Source: Jackrogersella multiformis
Taxonomy: Eukaryota > Ascomycota > Sordariomycetes > Xylariales > Hypoxylaceae
Assembly (NCBI GenBank): GCA_902806575.1
Contig: CADCXD010000009.1
Location: 1,302,001 to 1,366,000, forward strand
DNA length: 64,000 bases
Direction: 5' to 3'
Position 1 is the stretch's first letter. Each line of letters begins with the position of its first letter. The position numbers and the translations under genes are program-made. Below, piece after piece: positions 25,091-37,501 of the stretch. The notes beneath the pieces are model-generated. The model did not search any database. It was not told the DNA's origin and saw only the letters and a list, made by a program, of their open reading frames with translations.

Positions 25091-27849
25091 CCCACCAACA
25101 TAAGTAATAACACACACACATCGCTGACTCGCATTCGACCAACACTTCTTCAACCTTATCCAGTGAGTTACTCCTTCGCATACTTGATCCAACGACTACA
25201 ACGACTACAACGATTACCTTACTGCATCGCGTTTACAAACCGCATGCAGCTGTGAACTCTCTCGGCATACTCACCGGGCTCTCTGTGGTGCATGCACAGC
25301 CAGCCCGAGCCGGCAAGCCGAGCAGGTTAGCCAACAAGCCTACCCGAAGCGTACCACGCCTCCGGGACAAGCCACAGTCGCATTTGTCATTTGAGGGATC
25401 AGAAGCCTGCCACGCCAAAACCAGGAGCCCTTGAATTCGGCTTGATTCTGGTCATCCGGTCCTCGTACCTCTCTCATTGAATTAGATTAGTTGAAGAGGA
25501 GCGAAATTGGGTTGGGGAATAATAACGGGATTTATTCATACGACCGCTCGCAAGCCTAGCCGCACTTAGAACTCTATAATTACTCTTCTTATCCTTTTCA
25601 TACCCTCCTTGGTTTTTTACGTCACCGGCAAACGGACCGAGTGAAAGGATCGGTTCGGCTAGAAACTCTTCTTCTACGCCGCACTGCCACTACGAGAGAG
25701 GCACAGCAAAGCTCATTTACGAACCCGAAGGTCCAAAAATAAAGACGGAGGAAAAACAAACGTCTGAGAAGATCCAACTGTGGCGCCCCGGTATCAGGAT
25801 ATTCACAAATTTGCAAAACTCACTGAAGCTCACCAAAACTCACCACGATAATTCTTATTACTCTCACGCACTCACGCACGCACGCACGCACGCGCGCACC
25901 TTTAATATAGCGCGGCATCGCCACAGTTTATGGTTGCTTTACCATTCTGTCGGACACTTTAGCGCAAAACGATCATTCGCGAATAATTCAATGTAAGTCG
26001 CACACATAACCTATACATGCACACCTATACATATTCTGCCTATCTGCCTATCTACCTACCTCATATCTAGTTCATATTTACTTCATGCCCACTTGACATA
26101 CTTCCTTACAACATTATTTATCTTACCCTATCCCTACTTTACCTTACCTTACCTAGGTACCTTACTCACATATACTTATGTGTGTAAGTAGTTACTTAAG
26201 TAGCCAAGTGAAGTATGGATGCTTTTTAAGTCTTAGAGTCAAAAAGAAAGACCCCCCCCAAAAGATAAACAGAGCTGAGCTTACTAGAGTATTATTCTCT
26301 AAGCCTAAGAAACTATTAAAGTGTTTGCAACTTTAAACCGGCAGGCACAGGCACTTCACATACACACACCTACATATATATACATATATACATACATACT
26401 ACAAATTGGGAAGAAGGAGGGCAGTCATTCGACCGAATCAGATTGGGCCTTCCTTCTGCGGCCCGTTCTGCGACCTGTTAGGCCTAACCATCCTGACGGG
26501 ATTCCGCCATTGCCCATTAGGCGCGAGGTACAAGCCTAAAGTCTGACCTGATTGGAACAATAATTCCCTACCCTCTTCAGAAACCACCACCAAAAACCGA
26601 AAAACCAATCCCCCCCAGTTTCCAAGGTTCTAAAAGGTTATTACTGTTCCTAATTCGAACATCAGATTGCAACTTTCAATAATAACTCCGTGCGACATAA
26701 CACAACGCCTTTCTCTTACTTACCTATTTTTTTTCTTCTTTCCTTTGCACTTTGGCACATTATCGTCGCATTGCTATCAGAAGAATAATCCGGTTTGCGA
26801 CCGTGCGAAAGTTTTTTTTTTCTCTCTCTTTTTTTTCTTTTTTCCTCTTGTCTCCATTCACTCATTTTCTCTAACTGGTTATCGCTCATTGATTCAGATT
26901 TGGGTTTATTTCGGTGTGAAGACTTCTTACACACACTCACTCTCTCACGATTTTCTCACACTTCTCACATACGCACTTCGATCCATCGTCATCAGCCATC
27001 CAAAATCCAAATCTAAATCCATTCATCCACCTGTCCGGCCGCCCATCCTATTCCTTCTAAGTCGCCAAATTCTTACATACCAGGTATAGAACCAACAACT
27101 TTGATGGTAGCTGTATGAAACTACATCTTGTTAGCGAGATCATCCAGCCGCCCTAGCCACTCCGCAGGTAAACGACCTTTTATTTAAATTTTTATCCTAC
27201 TCGGCTAGCGACTCAATAGCTCATTGCTAGCTAGGAAGTTGTTTCTCGGTCGCCAACTCATCCACACACCACACACCACACACCCTTCATCCTCCACCCT
27301 CCACCCTCCATTCGCAATAGTTCATCCGCCGTCGGTTCCGTTCTTTTTCTTTCTGGTCCACCGGCGCGAATCAACGTTCTTATTAGCCCACCCCGGAAAG
27401 GAACGCTGCCGCTAGCAAGGCATTAGCTCTACGTAGTTAAGTCATTCGAAGGAGAGAGAGCAAGAACAAGTAAAGAAAAGAAAAGAATAAAAAGGTACGT
27501 TTCTATACTTCATTAAACCTACCTAGGTACCTAGTCCTCTCTCTGGGTACCCTCTCTCCCCTCTCTTAGCTCTTCTATTTCGCTGGTCCTCTCTCTGGTC
27601 GAGTGCCACCTGAAACTGACCTGTCCCGCGTCGGGCACGGCAACATCGCTCGCTCTCTCGAATCAAACTTACACCAAGTCACTTAGACTATCATGGGCCA
27701 CTTCCAACGCCTCCACATTCAAGACAAGTCTTCCACTCCCGTTCCCATCCCCATCATCCTTGCACCTGCGGGTCCTACTCCGCTTGCAGAACTGTGTCTG
27801 CATAGTCATAGTCGCTATCGTCCCTGTCCCTGGCCCCAACATCTAAGTA

Positions 27850-27960
27850 GCTAGGCACACACACATATATATACACACATAACCTACCTAGGTACGCATA
27901 TATACATACATACATACTTACATACATACGTACATATATTGTACGTACATGCGAAATACC
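27850..27960. repeat. CA/TA and CATA microsatellites
   Basis: CACACACATATATATACACACAT at about 27855 and CATACATACATACTTACATACATACG at about 27905. Related TATG/TA runs lie at 28333-28350, 28410-28436 and 28470-28500. Confidence 0.8.
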
Positions 27961-28258
27961 CCATATCCCATATCTCATATCCCATAGCTCATAGCTCATA
28001 GCTCATAACTTACCGCGCCGGGAACGCAGCCAGTATCTTCGTTCAGACCCCTACCAACTCGCTACATTCCTTGCCTATCTAGCTTAGCTGGCTCCTTTAG
28101 ACGTCAACCTATTTGCTGTTCGAAATCTCGTTGTTGGTTGTTAGTTGGCCAGATGATTACCTGCCTGCCTCTGTGAGCTGCATAGCTAAAGTACCTAGGT
28201 AGTCTACGGACAGCAGGTTAGTTTCTGTTTGGCATTGGTGTTTTGTTTTGCAAAGGCC

Positions 28259-28296
28259 TTCTTCTTCTTCTTCTTCTGCTTCTTCTGCTTCTTCTT
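28259..28296. repeat. CTT/CTTCTG trinucleotide repeat
   Basis: CTTCTT units interrupted by CTG on the plus strand. The antisense frame reads as poly-Glu/Ala, an artefact of the repeat. Confidence 0.8.
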
Positions 28297-29290
28297 GTGG
28301 TCGTGGTTGTGGTTGGCTGTGTATGCTTGTACGTATGTATGTATGTCCATGTGTGTTTAATGAAATTTCATGGACGAGCATGATCATTTCGAGGACACAC
28401 ACACCCACCCACACATACATATATATATATATACATACCTGAGGATATATACACGCATACGTACATTTACTTATATATATGTATATCTATATATATATGT
28501 ATTTGTATTCCTGTTATTCGTTTAGACCCCTCGCGGCACATTCCCAGTCTAAAATCGTCACTATACTTTTTCACCACAGCGGAAGTTCTATTTTCTTCGG
28601 TTCATTCCAGCTAACGGGCTAGCTAGGCTTTTCCAAGATTCTCTTGCAGCAGCCCCCAAGGGTCATCCCGCATCCAAATTATAGAAGAGTCAGGCCCATT
28701 CTCTTCCTCCCGGCACTACAGACTCCGCCGTCGTCTGTGTTGTTAAGGTTCTTCCCCTTCCACCACGGTTGGCCCCGCCATTGACCTAAATTTCTTGCGC
28801 CGCCGTTCTACGCACAGTCGCCTTCTTCCTCTCTCTTGTATTCTCTTTTCCTCTACTCTAGTAGTATTGCATCCGATTCTGCTGTTCTATAATTAATCAT
28901 CGCGGCCTCCTTCTAATCCTCTTCCGCCACTCCTTAGTTGCATGCGTTGCCAACGGTCCCGGTAGCCTCCAAGGATATCGGTTCTATTTATGCGCATCTA
29001 ACACGACTTCTAGAGACTCGCGGTTCGCCACGGCCTAGTCTTGCGTTCTCGCCAGGACCCTTCTTCTTCTTAATTTTTTTTCTAGAAAAGAAATTGACAT
29101 GGTCATCGACCATTTTATTACCTTGTCTCGGGAATCGTACATTTGAAAGAGACCCTCAAGTTACTGGGGTATATTAATCTCGAAACACGCGCCGCATCAG
29201 ACGTCACATAAAACCGCCTATCTCTTAGTCGCTTCGTGGCCACAGCTCTCAAACGGCACCCTGGCGCCCCTAAGCGTCCTTTAACGTAGC

Positions 29291-30602
29291 ATGGCAGAAG
29301 ATCGTCGAAATAGAGGACAACCCCTAAGGCACGATCAAAACGACGAATCTCAGTATCCTCCAGTACCGGGTGAAGAAGACGATCGTGCGAGAGCCATTCC
29401 CTATCACTCGCGACCGCAGATGGCGACAGGCACGGTAAGACTACCGTCTATTCAAGATCCTCATGGGACCTATGGTCCGTCTGGTGGTAGAGGTTGGGAC
29501 GCAAGATCCAGCGGTTACGGTCCTTCTCCCAGCTCGACAAATGGATACGCCCCTCCGCCCACCAGCGCGCAAGCGCCTCCAAATACCGCTTATTCTCCCC
29601 CGAGCGGTGGCGCCTATCCTCCTCCTAGCTCTAGCCACCCTTCTTATCTCCCACCCGTCCATGCACCGGCGACGGATCCCAGAGTCAACTATCCTCCGGA
29701 TCCGAGGGCATCGCCATACTTCTCAGGCTACAGCGCCCCGAATCCGTACGAATTTGCCTATAGGGCAGATCGCGGTACACCAGGAGCCTACCCTCCCGAA
29801 TATGCTAGAGGAGGACATGCGGGAGCTGCTGTAATGCAGCAGTCTGCCCCACGACAGCGGACGTCGATTGCTTGCAGATACTGCAGAAGGAGAAAGGTGA
29901 GGCTGGATTTAATATCACTAAACATATCTACAATTCCCTGGAGGAAAACTAACTTAAAGGATCTAGATTCGTTGCAGTGGCTACCAAAATTCTCCCGGAG
30001 GAAAATGCACCAATTGTATTAAGATGAATCAAGATTGCGTCTTTCAGCCGGTGTCCTCATCATCATCTACTGCATTCGTTCCCGTTTCGGCATTGCCGAA
30101 TGGCATCCCGCCAGGCACACAACTATTTGGAGCATATGGACAGCCGCTGTCGGGCACATCGAATCTTGCTCCGGGCAGCGGCTATCAAGCGACAAATCCG
30201 CAATATGACCAGTCGCTGCCGTCGCCGACTGGCTCGTATGGGTCTTTTTCGGAAGAGAGGTCTGAACCGGGCAGGCGGCGGCCGAGACCTTCAGACGACG
30301 AGCACGGAGTGCGTTTACCTCCTCCAAATACATTTCCTGACGATAATCCCCGGCGGCGGTCTCCCTCATCTAGTGGCAGTCCAAGCCATTTACAACCGTT
30401 ATCGCAACTAACCCCCCAGCAGCCCCCATACGCTGGGTATGATAATAGAACGCCGCCTCCGAGAGGCAGTCCGTCCGGCCCCCCAGCAGGACATAGTACC
30501 GCGAGCTCTGTGATGAGTCTCGAAAATATAATGGGCACCGGTCCTACTTCTAGCAACGATATCGATCAGAAGATGCTGGGTCGCTTGAATAGGCGAACGT
30601 AG
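29291..30602 (+). CDS. Zn(II)2Cys6 transcription factor with a mid-protein zinc cluster
   Basis: Two exons, 29291-29896 and 29967-30602 (413 aa). The intron (GTGAGG donor, ACTAAC branch, TAG acceptor, 70 nt) cuts the zinc cluster between its third basic residue run and the third cysteine. The spliced cluster is CX2CX6CX10CX2CX6C with Cys at 195, 198, 205, 216, 219 and 226 (CRYCRRRK, then IRCSGYQ...KCTNC). The 194 residues before it are disordered, rich in Pro, Ser, Gly and Tyr. After it come a Ser run and a Pro/Ser/Gln-rich tail. No fungal transcription-factor middle homology domain is present, so this is a small regulator with probable activation or interaction segments only. The target genes cannot be inferred. 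Its upstream region is unusually long. Confidence 0.88.
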
Positions 30603-33368
30603 CAGGGGAACTTTATTGGTTATCTACAGCAGCCACCGGATGGCGAGGAAGTCAATACGCTCATCGGGAGGGATTCTATGGAAGGAGTTGGGGAAATAGA
30701 TGGCTGCTGGCGGCTTGTTCGAACGGTCAAATCGGCAACGAGTTCTCGGTGTTCTAATCGAAGTCCAATTCACGAGCCGGGGGGGCATTTAAGGCGGCAT
30801 TTGCATTTCATTCATCGGGGCGGCGGCGGCGGCGGCTACGAGTCGAGGGCGTAATCTGTGGTGTTTTGCGGACGAGTACGAAAATAGGTGAACGGACCGC
30901 TTGGAAGACTACCTACTTACTTAGAACACTTCTAGTTTGGCGACAAACCTCGATCATAGCGTACTGTGTATTTGCTTTCTACGTCGATGCCGCGTATGCT
31001 TTTTAATTTATTTAAAGCGCCAACGCGATTCGAATACGGGAGGGGGGGATAAGAAGATTGGTTCGCCTCACGGCAGAAAAAAAACAATCCAGATGCTGGT
31101 GGTTGCTTTGGTTCTTTTACATCTATTCTACTACACACCGTCTGCCGCGTTGCCTTCATAACGTGGTTCATCATGATCTCAACGAGCTCTCAGCCGTGCC
31201 CTACTTTGTCTTTAGAAACAAATCGGAAACGAAAAAGAAAAGCACTTCCAAAGTTACAATTGAGAGGTTCATCCTAGTCCGTACCTTGTGTAAACCAAAA
31301 TCAACGTGCTACTGTCACAGCGTTCTAGATCTTCGCCCTATCTAAGCAGGGGTAGCATGTTTGAAGCCCTAGGAAGCGGATCAGAGAGGTAGATGGCGGA
31401 GTCGGGGGCGCGCTAATACCAAGCCGTAACCTTGACTGCTGCGCACAGAAGATGCCCAGGTGGTAATGCGAGCAACCCCCTGGGGGGTGAACGATAGGGG
31501 GTGCTTTGTCAGACTACTACATATGTAGATTATAACCTGTGGATCCCTCGAGTGGATACGGTGGCCAAGTTTTCGATAAGAAGCAGCTGAATTCGTTGGG
31601 GAATCTTTAGCCATAAATACTACTATACATATCCCTTTCCCATGATCGCGGAATAGATCCGGCGGGCCATCCAGTGTCTAATTTGACGTTTACAGCGGTA
31701 TCCTAGTCGCCGTTGCGTTCTGGGGATTTTAGCGACACATTACACGCAGACACCAGCGGCGACGTGACTTCGCACTACTACGTATGTATCATCGCTCGCG
31801 CCTAGGCAAAAGGAGGGGGGGTAAATATCCGGCTTCTCCGTACGAGGTGAGTTCTAAGAACCACGGACCAATCTCTTCTGCAGAACAACTGCTGAGGGTA
31901 TGTAGGCGGGTGGATAACATATACTTCATGTACTTAATAAGCTAAGGTAAGATGATTAACACCATATTATATATGGCGTATGTATATGACAACATCAATA
32001 GATCGGCCTCTTAACCTAGGTGTTGTGTTGTGTGTTATTAGGTAAGTAACCTAATCACATAAGTGGCACCGGTATATGAGGATACGACGCGGGAAAACAT
32101 GACGACAAAATGGTTTGGTTCCCACAAGGTTCCGAATCAGGCCTCAGCTAATCAGAATCACGGACAGCATAGATCAAAATACCAACTATTAACCTAGCGG
32201 TTAGTTAAGCCGAGGGAAGAGCTAACTGCCGGGTCTAGATACCAGTTATTTCCAATATGTCTTCCCAAACGTTGCGATATGTTGGTTCGTTTTAGTGCCC
32301 CTGGGATTTCCAGTTTCGTACAAAGAGATTCAGACTTGTCCGCAGCACTCGATGCGCGTGAACCAATCCTTCGTCGGCGTTGTTGCGTATGCATTGGGAC
32401 TACTACCACCATAGACAACTTAGGGCTTAGGTTAACCTAGACCTTGGGGCATCTCTGCCTTGCCGCCTCCATATTAGGTACACACTTACATATATCTGAC
32501 TAGGCTAGGTAGGTTACGTACGTGCCTGGTATACTGCTAGGCGGTAGTCTCCTTTTCCCTTACTCTAGCATGAAAATGGTGAAACAAGCCGTCATCAGCA
32601 ACTCTATATAGATAGATAGATACCTATATAGTATGCATGTAGCTCAACACTAGGTAGAGGTTAGGATTCGGCGGACGCTGTGGGATGCAGCGGATGACGC
32701 CACGTACCGCACCGTACCGTACCGAAACTCTACGTTTGCTTGTTTCTACATAGTATATCGTTCGGGCTTTTTTTACCCCCTTGTAAAAGAAACTTGACTA
32801 GGCCGAAGAACGTGGGTCCGTCTCGCAGGCTTGGAAGAAGGCAATCTGTTATCCATGTGGCACGTTGGTGTTGGTGTTGGTGCTGGCGCTGGTGCTGGCG
32901 TTGGTGTTGGGCGCCTTGGAACCGAACCGGTGAGGCGGTTCCCCTCTACCGGGCAGGGCAATGTAACTACATAGGTTAGGTTAGGTAAGGTTCCCATTAT
33001 GCCTAGCCTAGGTCTCCCTTAGATTACTAAAATATTACTGTACGCGTATACTAGAGTTAGATTCTGCCCTACGTGCCTACGACCATTAGTCTCTAACCTA
33101 GGATGGAATAAACAAACAAACACACAAACAGGTGTAAATCTTGTACCTAGTCCACAATGATAGGTATCTTCTCCAAATATGATTTCGTCGATTAAAAATT
33201 CCAGTTGGACACAACAATACCAAATCTTGATTTTTACTGTCTGAAAACTCCAAATCCAAAACTAATGCTAATCGGATTGAATCGTCTTGATACTCTCCTA
33301 TCTAGTCGATAATTACTACCATAACGCGCTCTCCTTTATCTCTGTGGACGAAATTCGGACTCGAATTC
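30603..33368. other. Intergenic, no gene recognised
   Basis: 3' flank of the Zn2Cys6 gene and spacer. It contains a GGC run at 30820-30837 and a GTTGGT/GCTGGC minisatellite at 32864-32911. No frame with recognisable similarity. Confidence 0.5.
32864..32911. repeat. GGTGTT/GGTGCT minisatellite
   Basis: Eight imperfect 6-nt units GTTGGT/GCTGGC. The antisense frame would encode Pro-Ala/Pro-Thr repeats with no flanking gene signal. Confidence 0.8.
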
Positions 33369-34570
33369 CTACCATCTTTCCTTAACCGTGCTAAAACTCC
33401 CTAACTTGACCGCCCCCTTTACGAAGTCCATAATGAGCAGGATGGTGCAAGCCAGAATTACTTGGCCTGTAACTCCGACAGCTCGCCGAAAATCAAATTC
33501 CGATCTCATTGAAAGAGCGTTGGAAAATACATATTGGACTAGTCTGATCAACAGAGGAGACTTGACATCACTTAGGCGTTCAAGTGACGAGCCGGTATCT
33601 CTTTCTCCAACAATACCATTCCAGCATGGGTAAGGAACTGAAAGTATTGCAGAAATAATTCAGATGGTATTGGATGTAATACCTAGGTTAGGTAGGTATG
33701 AATAGCGCTCTGATTATGACTACACGGTATACACCCCATTATTTCGGATAGCAATGGCGAATACCAACAAGCCATTATGAGTTGCGCCGTTTACCACCGC
33801 AAATCTGCTATTGCCCCTTATCCCATAAGAAAGATGTTGGGAATATGACCAAAAGCTAGAAGAATTCTAATAGGAAGTCCTTCACGATGTTGGGGGCTAG
33901 ACGAGCCTGGACTTTGTTTCACTTGCGCCAGCATGCGGTGCGCTTTCTACAGAGGTAGACCCTCGTGGTTCATTCGTATAGAACCTGATAAGTTATTCTT
34001 TCTTTCTCGTCTGTTCGCATATTCTTGTCCCGTAACTTCCAAATCTGGGGTTAGGTAATGGGATGACATTCCATTTATCAACATTGCCTCTAGCTAGATA
34101 TTCTATCAACTGGAATTCAGTTAATTACCGTGGCTGGTCTAAGGCTATGATGGTAAAATCTTGACATCCATAGTAACATTTCTATTATATTATTCACTAG
34201 TTAATTGGCTTTTAGGAGTTTGATAGCTTGTACTATAACCAGTCTTTATCGAACCTACTCTTGAATTCGACTACTCCAAAACGAACATAACGAATTTCCA
34301 ACATTATAAATAACGGCCGACCAGTTGATTGCGACTAATACGTCTCGAATACATGGCCATTAGAAACATCCATAGCAGGAAGAGTAGTTTAGGAGCCTTC
34401 GGGCGAAGGAAGCGAACCGAATAATCTTTAGAAGACGTCAACGAGAAGGGATTAAACAATATTAAGAATATCTCCTGCTTTTCGAGTGAAGAGAATGCGG
34501 CCGTGGTGCTTTTATAGGTTACTGTTCTTTCAACAGAAGACGGCAAGACGAACGCTCTAATAATCCACAC
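33369..34570 (-). pseudogene. Possible decayed membrane-protein gene
   Basis: Two minus-strand frames have hydrophobic segments: 34304-34570 (PKLLFLLWMFLMAMY) and 33369 to about 33650 (GQVILACTILLIMDFV, ending ...VKERW-stop). Between them, around 33770-33900, one frame reads hydrophobic and Trp-rich but is broken by several TAG/TAA codons at places where TGG would give Trp, as C-to-T decay (RIP) would produce. I do not recognise the family, and no intact gene can be assembled. Chance open frames in A/T-rich DNA remain a fair alternative. Confidence 0.25.
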
Positions 34571-36013
34571 CGCGGAGTTTACAATCCTCTCGAGATATAC
34601 TCCCTCAATCCCACCAGTCTAGTTCTTGTTTTCCTTCAGCTTATCAAACTCTTTCAAAATTCGTATGACTCTACAATAAGTTACAAACAAGCCTAAGCTA
34701 CAGACTAGGGTCTCTTTTGTTCAGCTCTACCTAGCCAAACTGCCCGAACTCCAGTAATACGGCTGGTTACCTCACTAGATGCTCAATGCACATCATTTCG
34801 TTGATATTTGATGTCGACGCTAGAACCACGGCAGCGAATATTACAGGTCTACTTGCTCTCTGTTCCTGGCCTGATGTCCGTTTACGGTATTTACCGGAAT
34901 GTGATGTTTGCTCCCAAGCTGCCTTTTATTGAGATAATAGTTCTATCAATAATTATAATTTATTATCGTTCTTGTTATGAACCTGGCAAAGGCATGTACT
35001 AGAAAACGATTATGTCTAAACATAGTATGATATATGCTTTCCTTATGTTAAATCTAAGATGGGAGGGGTGTGGCGGACGTTGGTTCTAAATCCGATGAAT
35101 CGACATGGACGCGTGTACGTCATCTTATGACCTAACAGAAGAACCAGCTTTCTAAACCAAACCTACAGAACCATATCCAGGGATGTATACACATCTTCGT
35201 GGTTAATAGTCCTACGCGTGACTGCAGTACACACGATATCCCAGCTCATGATATGGTATCACTAAAGTGACTCCCTAGGTTTAGCTACGAGGGAGCCAGC
35301 TTATAGTAGAAGCCTATGAACATGTGTTGAGGTCTTGATGGGACACGTAAGCAGAAGAGAGGTACGGTAGGTTAGTATGTTGGCGCCAATGCGAGAGTAT
35401 CGATCTGCGACCTCATTACCAACTTAATAGTTAATAAACTTATGAACCTAAGCCGGGATATATATATATATATACCCAATCGGTGTCCTTACTGTTCTTT
35501 GGGTTGTTTTAACGCTTGAATCTTATAAATAGAAGACTTGAGCGCATATGTCATGGGTTACTGAACCTAGTGGCGAGGATATTGACGCATATAAAATATG
35601 CTTTCTGTGTAATACAGCGTCGGATGATCACATTACGTGTAGAGATAGTCGGGTATATATATATATATATAGTATGAAAGGGTGTTAAGGGGTAAGGGGT
35701 ATGAAGGGCTGAGGTATCTTGTATTAAGGGGAATACATGTAAAAGAACTAAAAATAAATAGGAAAGGGACAGCAGAGTTGACGGGTATCATTATCCACTC
35801 AATTAATGACACAAGCCATAGGGTACTAGAAATAGCTGTCTATTTAACTGCTCGGTAAACACCTGCGTCCCTATCAGCATTGGATGAGTTATGTACCAGG
35901 TACGTAGTCAATTAATATACCGCAATTAGAAAAACACTTGATCTATATTGTATTCTATCGGAATTATAGCTTGCTAGCCCCCCTTTGAATCTCGCCAATT
36001 CCTTTCTTCTCGT
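34571..36013. other. Intergenic with TA microsatellites
   Basis: No gene recognised. (TA)n runs lie at 35456-35474 and 35653-35672, and GGGTGTTAAGGGGTAAGGGG-like G-rich runs at about 35680-35705. It is downstream of the convergent end of the 36014-37501 gene. Confidence 0.5.
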
Positions 36014-37501
36014 CTATGGGCTGACTGCGAAAGCACCACCTAGCAAAATGGCAGGCTCGTCGATGTTGTGGTGCTCATAACTGGATAAAGTAATCTCACC
36101 GTTAGCATTATCATTTACATATCAGCTATGAGCAACAGGACCAATCTCTTCGTGTAAACTTGGTCTAGGACAGAGAAGTGGTACTCACCTCAGCGTTCCA
36201 ACACCGCCGGCTTCCAACAAGAAAGCTGGGCCGTCCTGCAACGTCTTGTCGACCCATCTCATGGCGAATGCACGGAGTATGTGCCCATGCGCCACGAGCA
36301 GGACGTCACTCGGCGGCAACTCTTCTGACTTGGGCTTGCCTATTACAGGACCGTGCCACTTCTCTCGAATCTCCTTGATCAGGTGATCCACGCGCCGTGT
36401 GACGTCGTCAGGACTCCTACGAAGGATATTAGTTCTCCTCTCCTCTCCTTGGTTCGTTTCATTACGGAGACTGGTCAGAATTGCTGGTGGTGTTGTTTAT
36501 GTTAATGACGGATAGGCAGCGAGCTATTGACTTACTCTCCGCCGATACACCCATCACTCCAGATGTCCCACTTCGGACCCAGGCCCTGCTTGACACGAAT
36601 CTCGCGGATCTCTGGGCTTGTTACGCCCTCGTAGTCGCCGTAATCCCACTCACGGATATCTTGGGTAACCTCAACCCGTGCGCCGCAGATATGGCCCGCG
36701 TCGGCAAGCTTCTCGCCGTGAACTTTCCACGGCAGGGGATCTGAGATGCCAAAGTTCAACAATTCGAAGGTCCGTTGGGCACGCTTCCGCGGTGATACGT
36801 AGCTAAAATTATAAATTAGTTTTGACCTTAAAAACCTATACATTGTTGTTTTAACAAGCGCTAAAACCTGAATCTAATACAGCTAAGGCCGGAGGAACAT
36901 TGACATGAGCTCAGCTTATCAAAAACGTTAAATAGGTACGATCCGTGCTTTTTGCTATGGCTATTATATTGTGCTTCCGCTTGGTGCCCGAGGTAAATGT
37001 TCCTTGAGAACTGCTGTGTGGATATTCATGATATCCTTGAAATAGGCACGTAGGTATGAGAATGTCGATTTGAGGTGAAGAAAGAACACTAGAAATGGAG
37101 GTCTAGGTAGATTTCGGTTGGCCTTAGAGGGTACATTACAAGATTGGTTGATATATATCGTAAACTGAGTTGGGAGGGATCCCGAGCGGCATCGAACCAT
37201 GCGACATCCTCTAAGCAATGGCTTAACCCAGAATCCAAGCTTATCAATGATAGCCTTAAAGGAGACAATAGAGATTCGAAAGGGATTTTATAACTGCGTA
37301 GTCGGAAATAAGGTAGACTCACATATGTCCAAGCTGCTTCGGTACGATAAGTCGATCATCCCCTACCAGCGCTCGACCTGTCGCTTTGACACGCTTCTCA
37401 CCATTGGCTGTTAAAGGAATGTCGGTTACGCCCGTATGTCTGCCGTTGAGTGACCACTCTGTCTCACCGTGGCGGACGAGGAAGACTCGAGGGGTTGTCA
37501 T
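36014..37501 (-). CDS. SHB17: Sedoheptulose-1,7-bisphosphatase-like histidine phosphatase (Shb17 family)
   Basis: Four exons on the minus strand: 37501-37323, 36802-36536, 36416-36189, 36080-36014 (246 aa). Donors are GTGAGT, GTAAGT and GTGAGT; acceptors TAG, TAG and CAG. The N-terminus carries the histidine-phosphatase signature LVRHGETEW, with His11 as the expected phospho-acceptor. REWDYGDYEG lies at 110-119 and the second catalytic His is in VAHGH at 192. The C-terminal LSYEHHNIDEP motif and the WDYGDYEG block are what separate Shb17-type enzymes from ordinary phosphoglycerate mutases. The yeast enzyme hydrolyses sedoheptulose-1,7-bisphosphate, feeding riboneogenesis. Length is close to the family norm (yeast about 270). 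The first intron is long for this genome (520 nt, 36803-37322). A broader-specificity sugar or nucleotide phosphatase of the same fold is the alternative. Confidence 0.87.

Larger units (their letters stand above)
17231..26560. other. Gene-poor stretch, part 3
   Basis: About 9.3 kb with no coding region I can support. ACCTAGGT-type motifs recur at about 18690, 19118, 19250, 19628, 19712, 19850, 20103, 21268, 21886 and 26152. Homopolymer or low-complexity tracts include poly-A at 21490-21505 and a purine-rich run at 24820-25090. Open frames of 60-140 codons occur on both strands, but they are low-complexity or unlike any known family. Confidence 0.5.
26561..29290 (+). promoter_or_regulatory. 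Long pyrimidine-rich leader/promoter region of the Zn2Cys6 gene
   Basis: The 2.7 kb before the ATG at 29291 is biased to C and T on the coding strand: TTTTCTTCTTTCC and TCTCTCTC-type tracts at 26725-26870, CACACACC at about 27260-27310, CTTCTT at 28259-28296. It holds several GTAAAC/GTACGT/GTATAG donor-like sites (27083, 27166, 27495) and many short ATGs. Long 5' leaders with introns and uORFs are common for fungal regulators. That this region is transcribed is an inference from composition and position. Confidence 0.4.

Noticed and set aside
24718..25192. Three overlapping minus-strand frames rich in Phe, Leu and Ser
   Set aside because: Translation of the complementary purine-rich low-complexity tract; no domain.
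26667..27089. 140-codon plus-strand frame
   Set aside because: Composed of Phe/Ser/Leu/His runs produced by the T/C-rich tract; fits a leader, not a protein.
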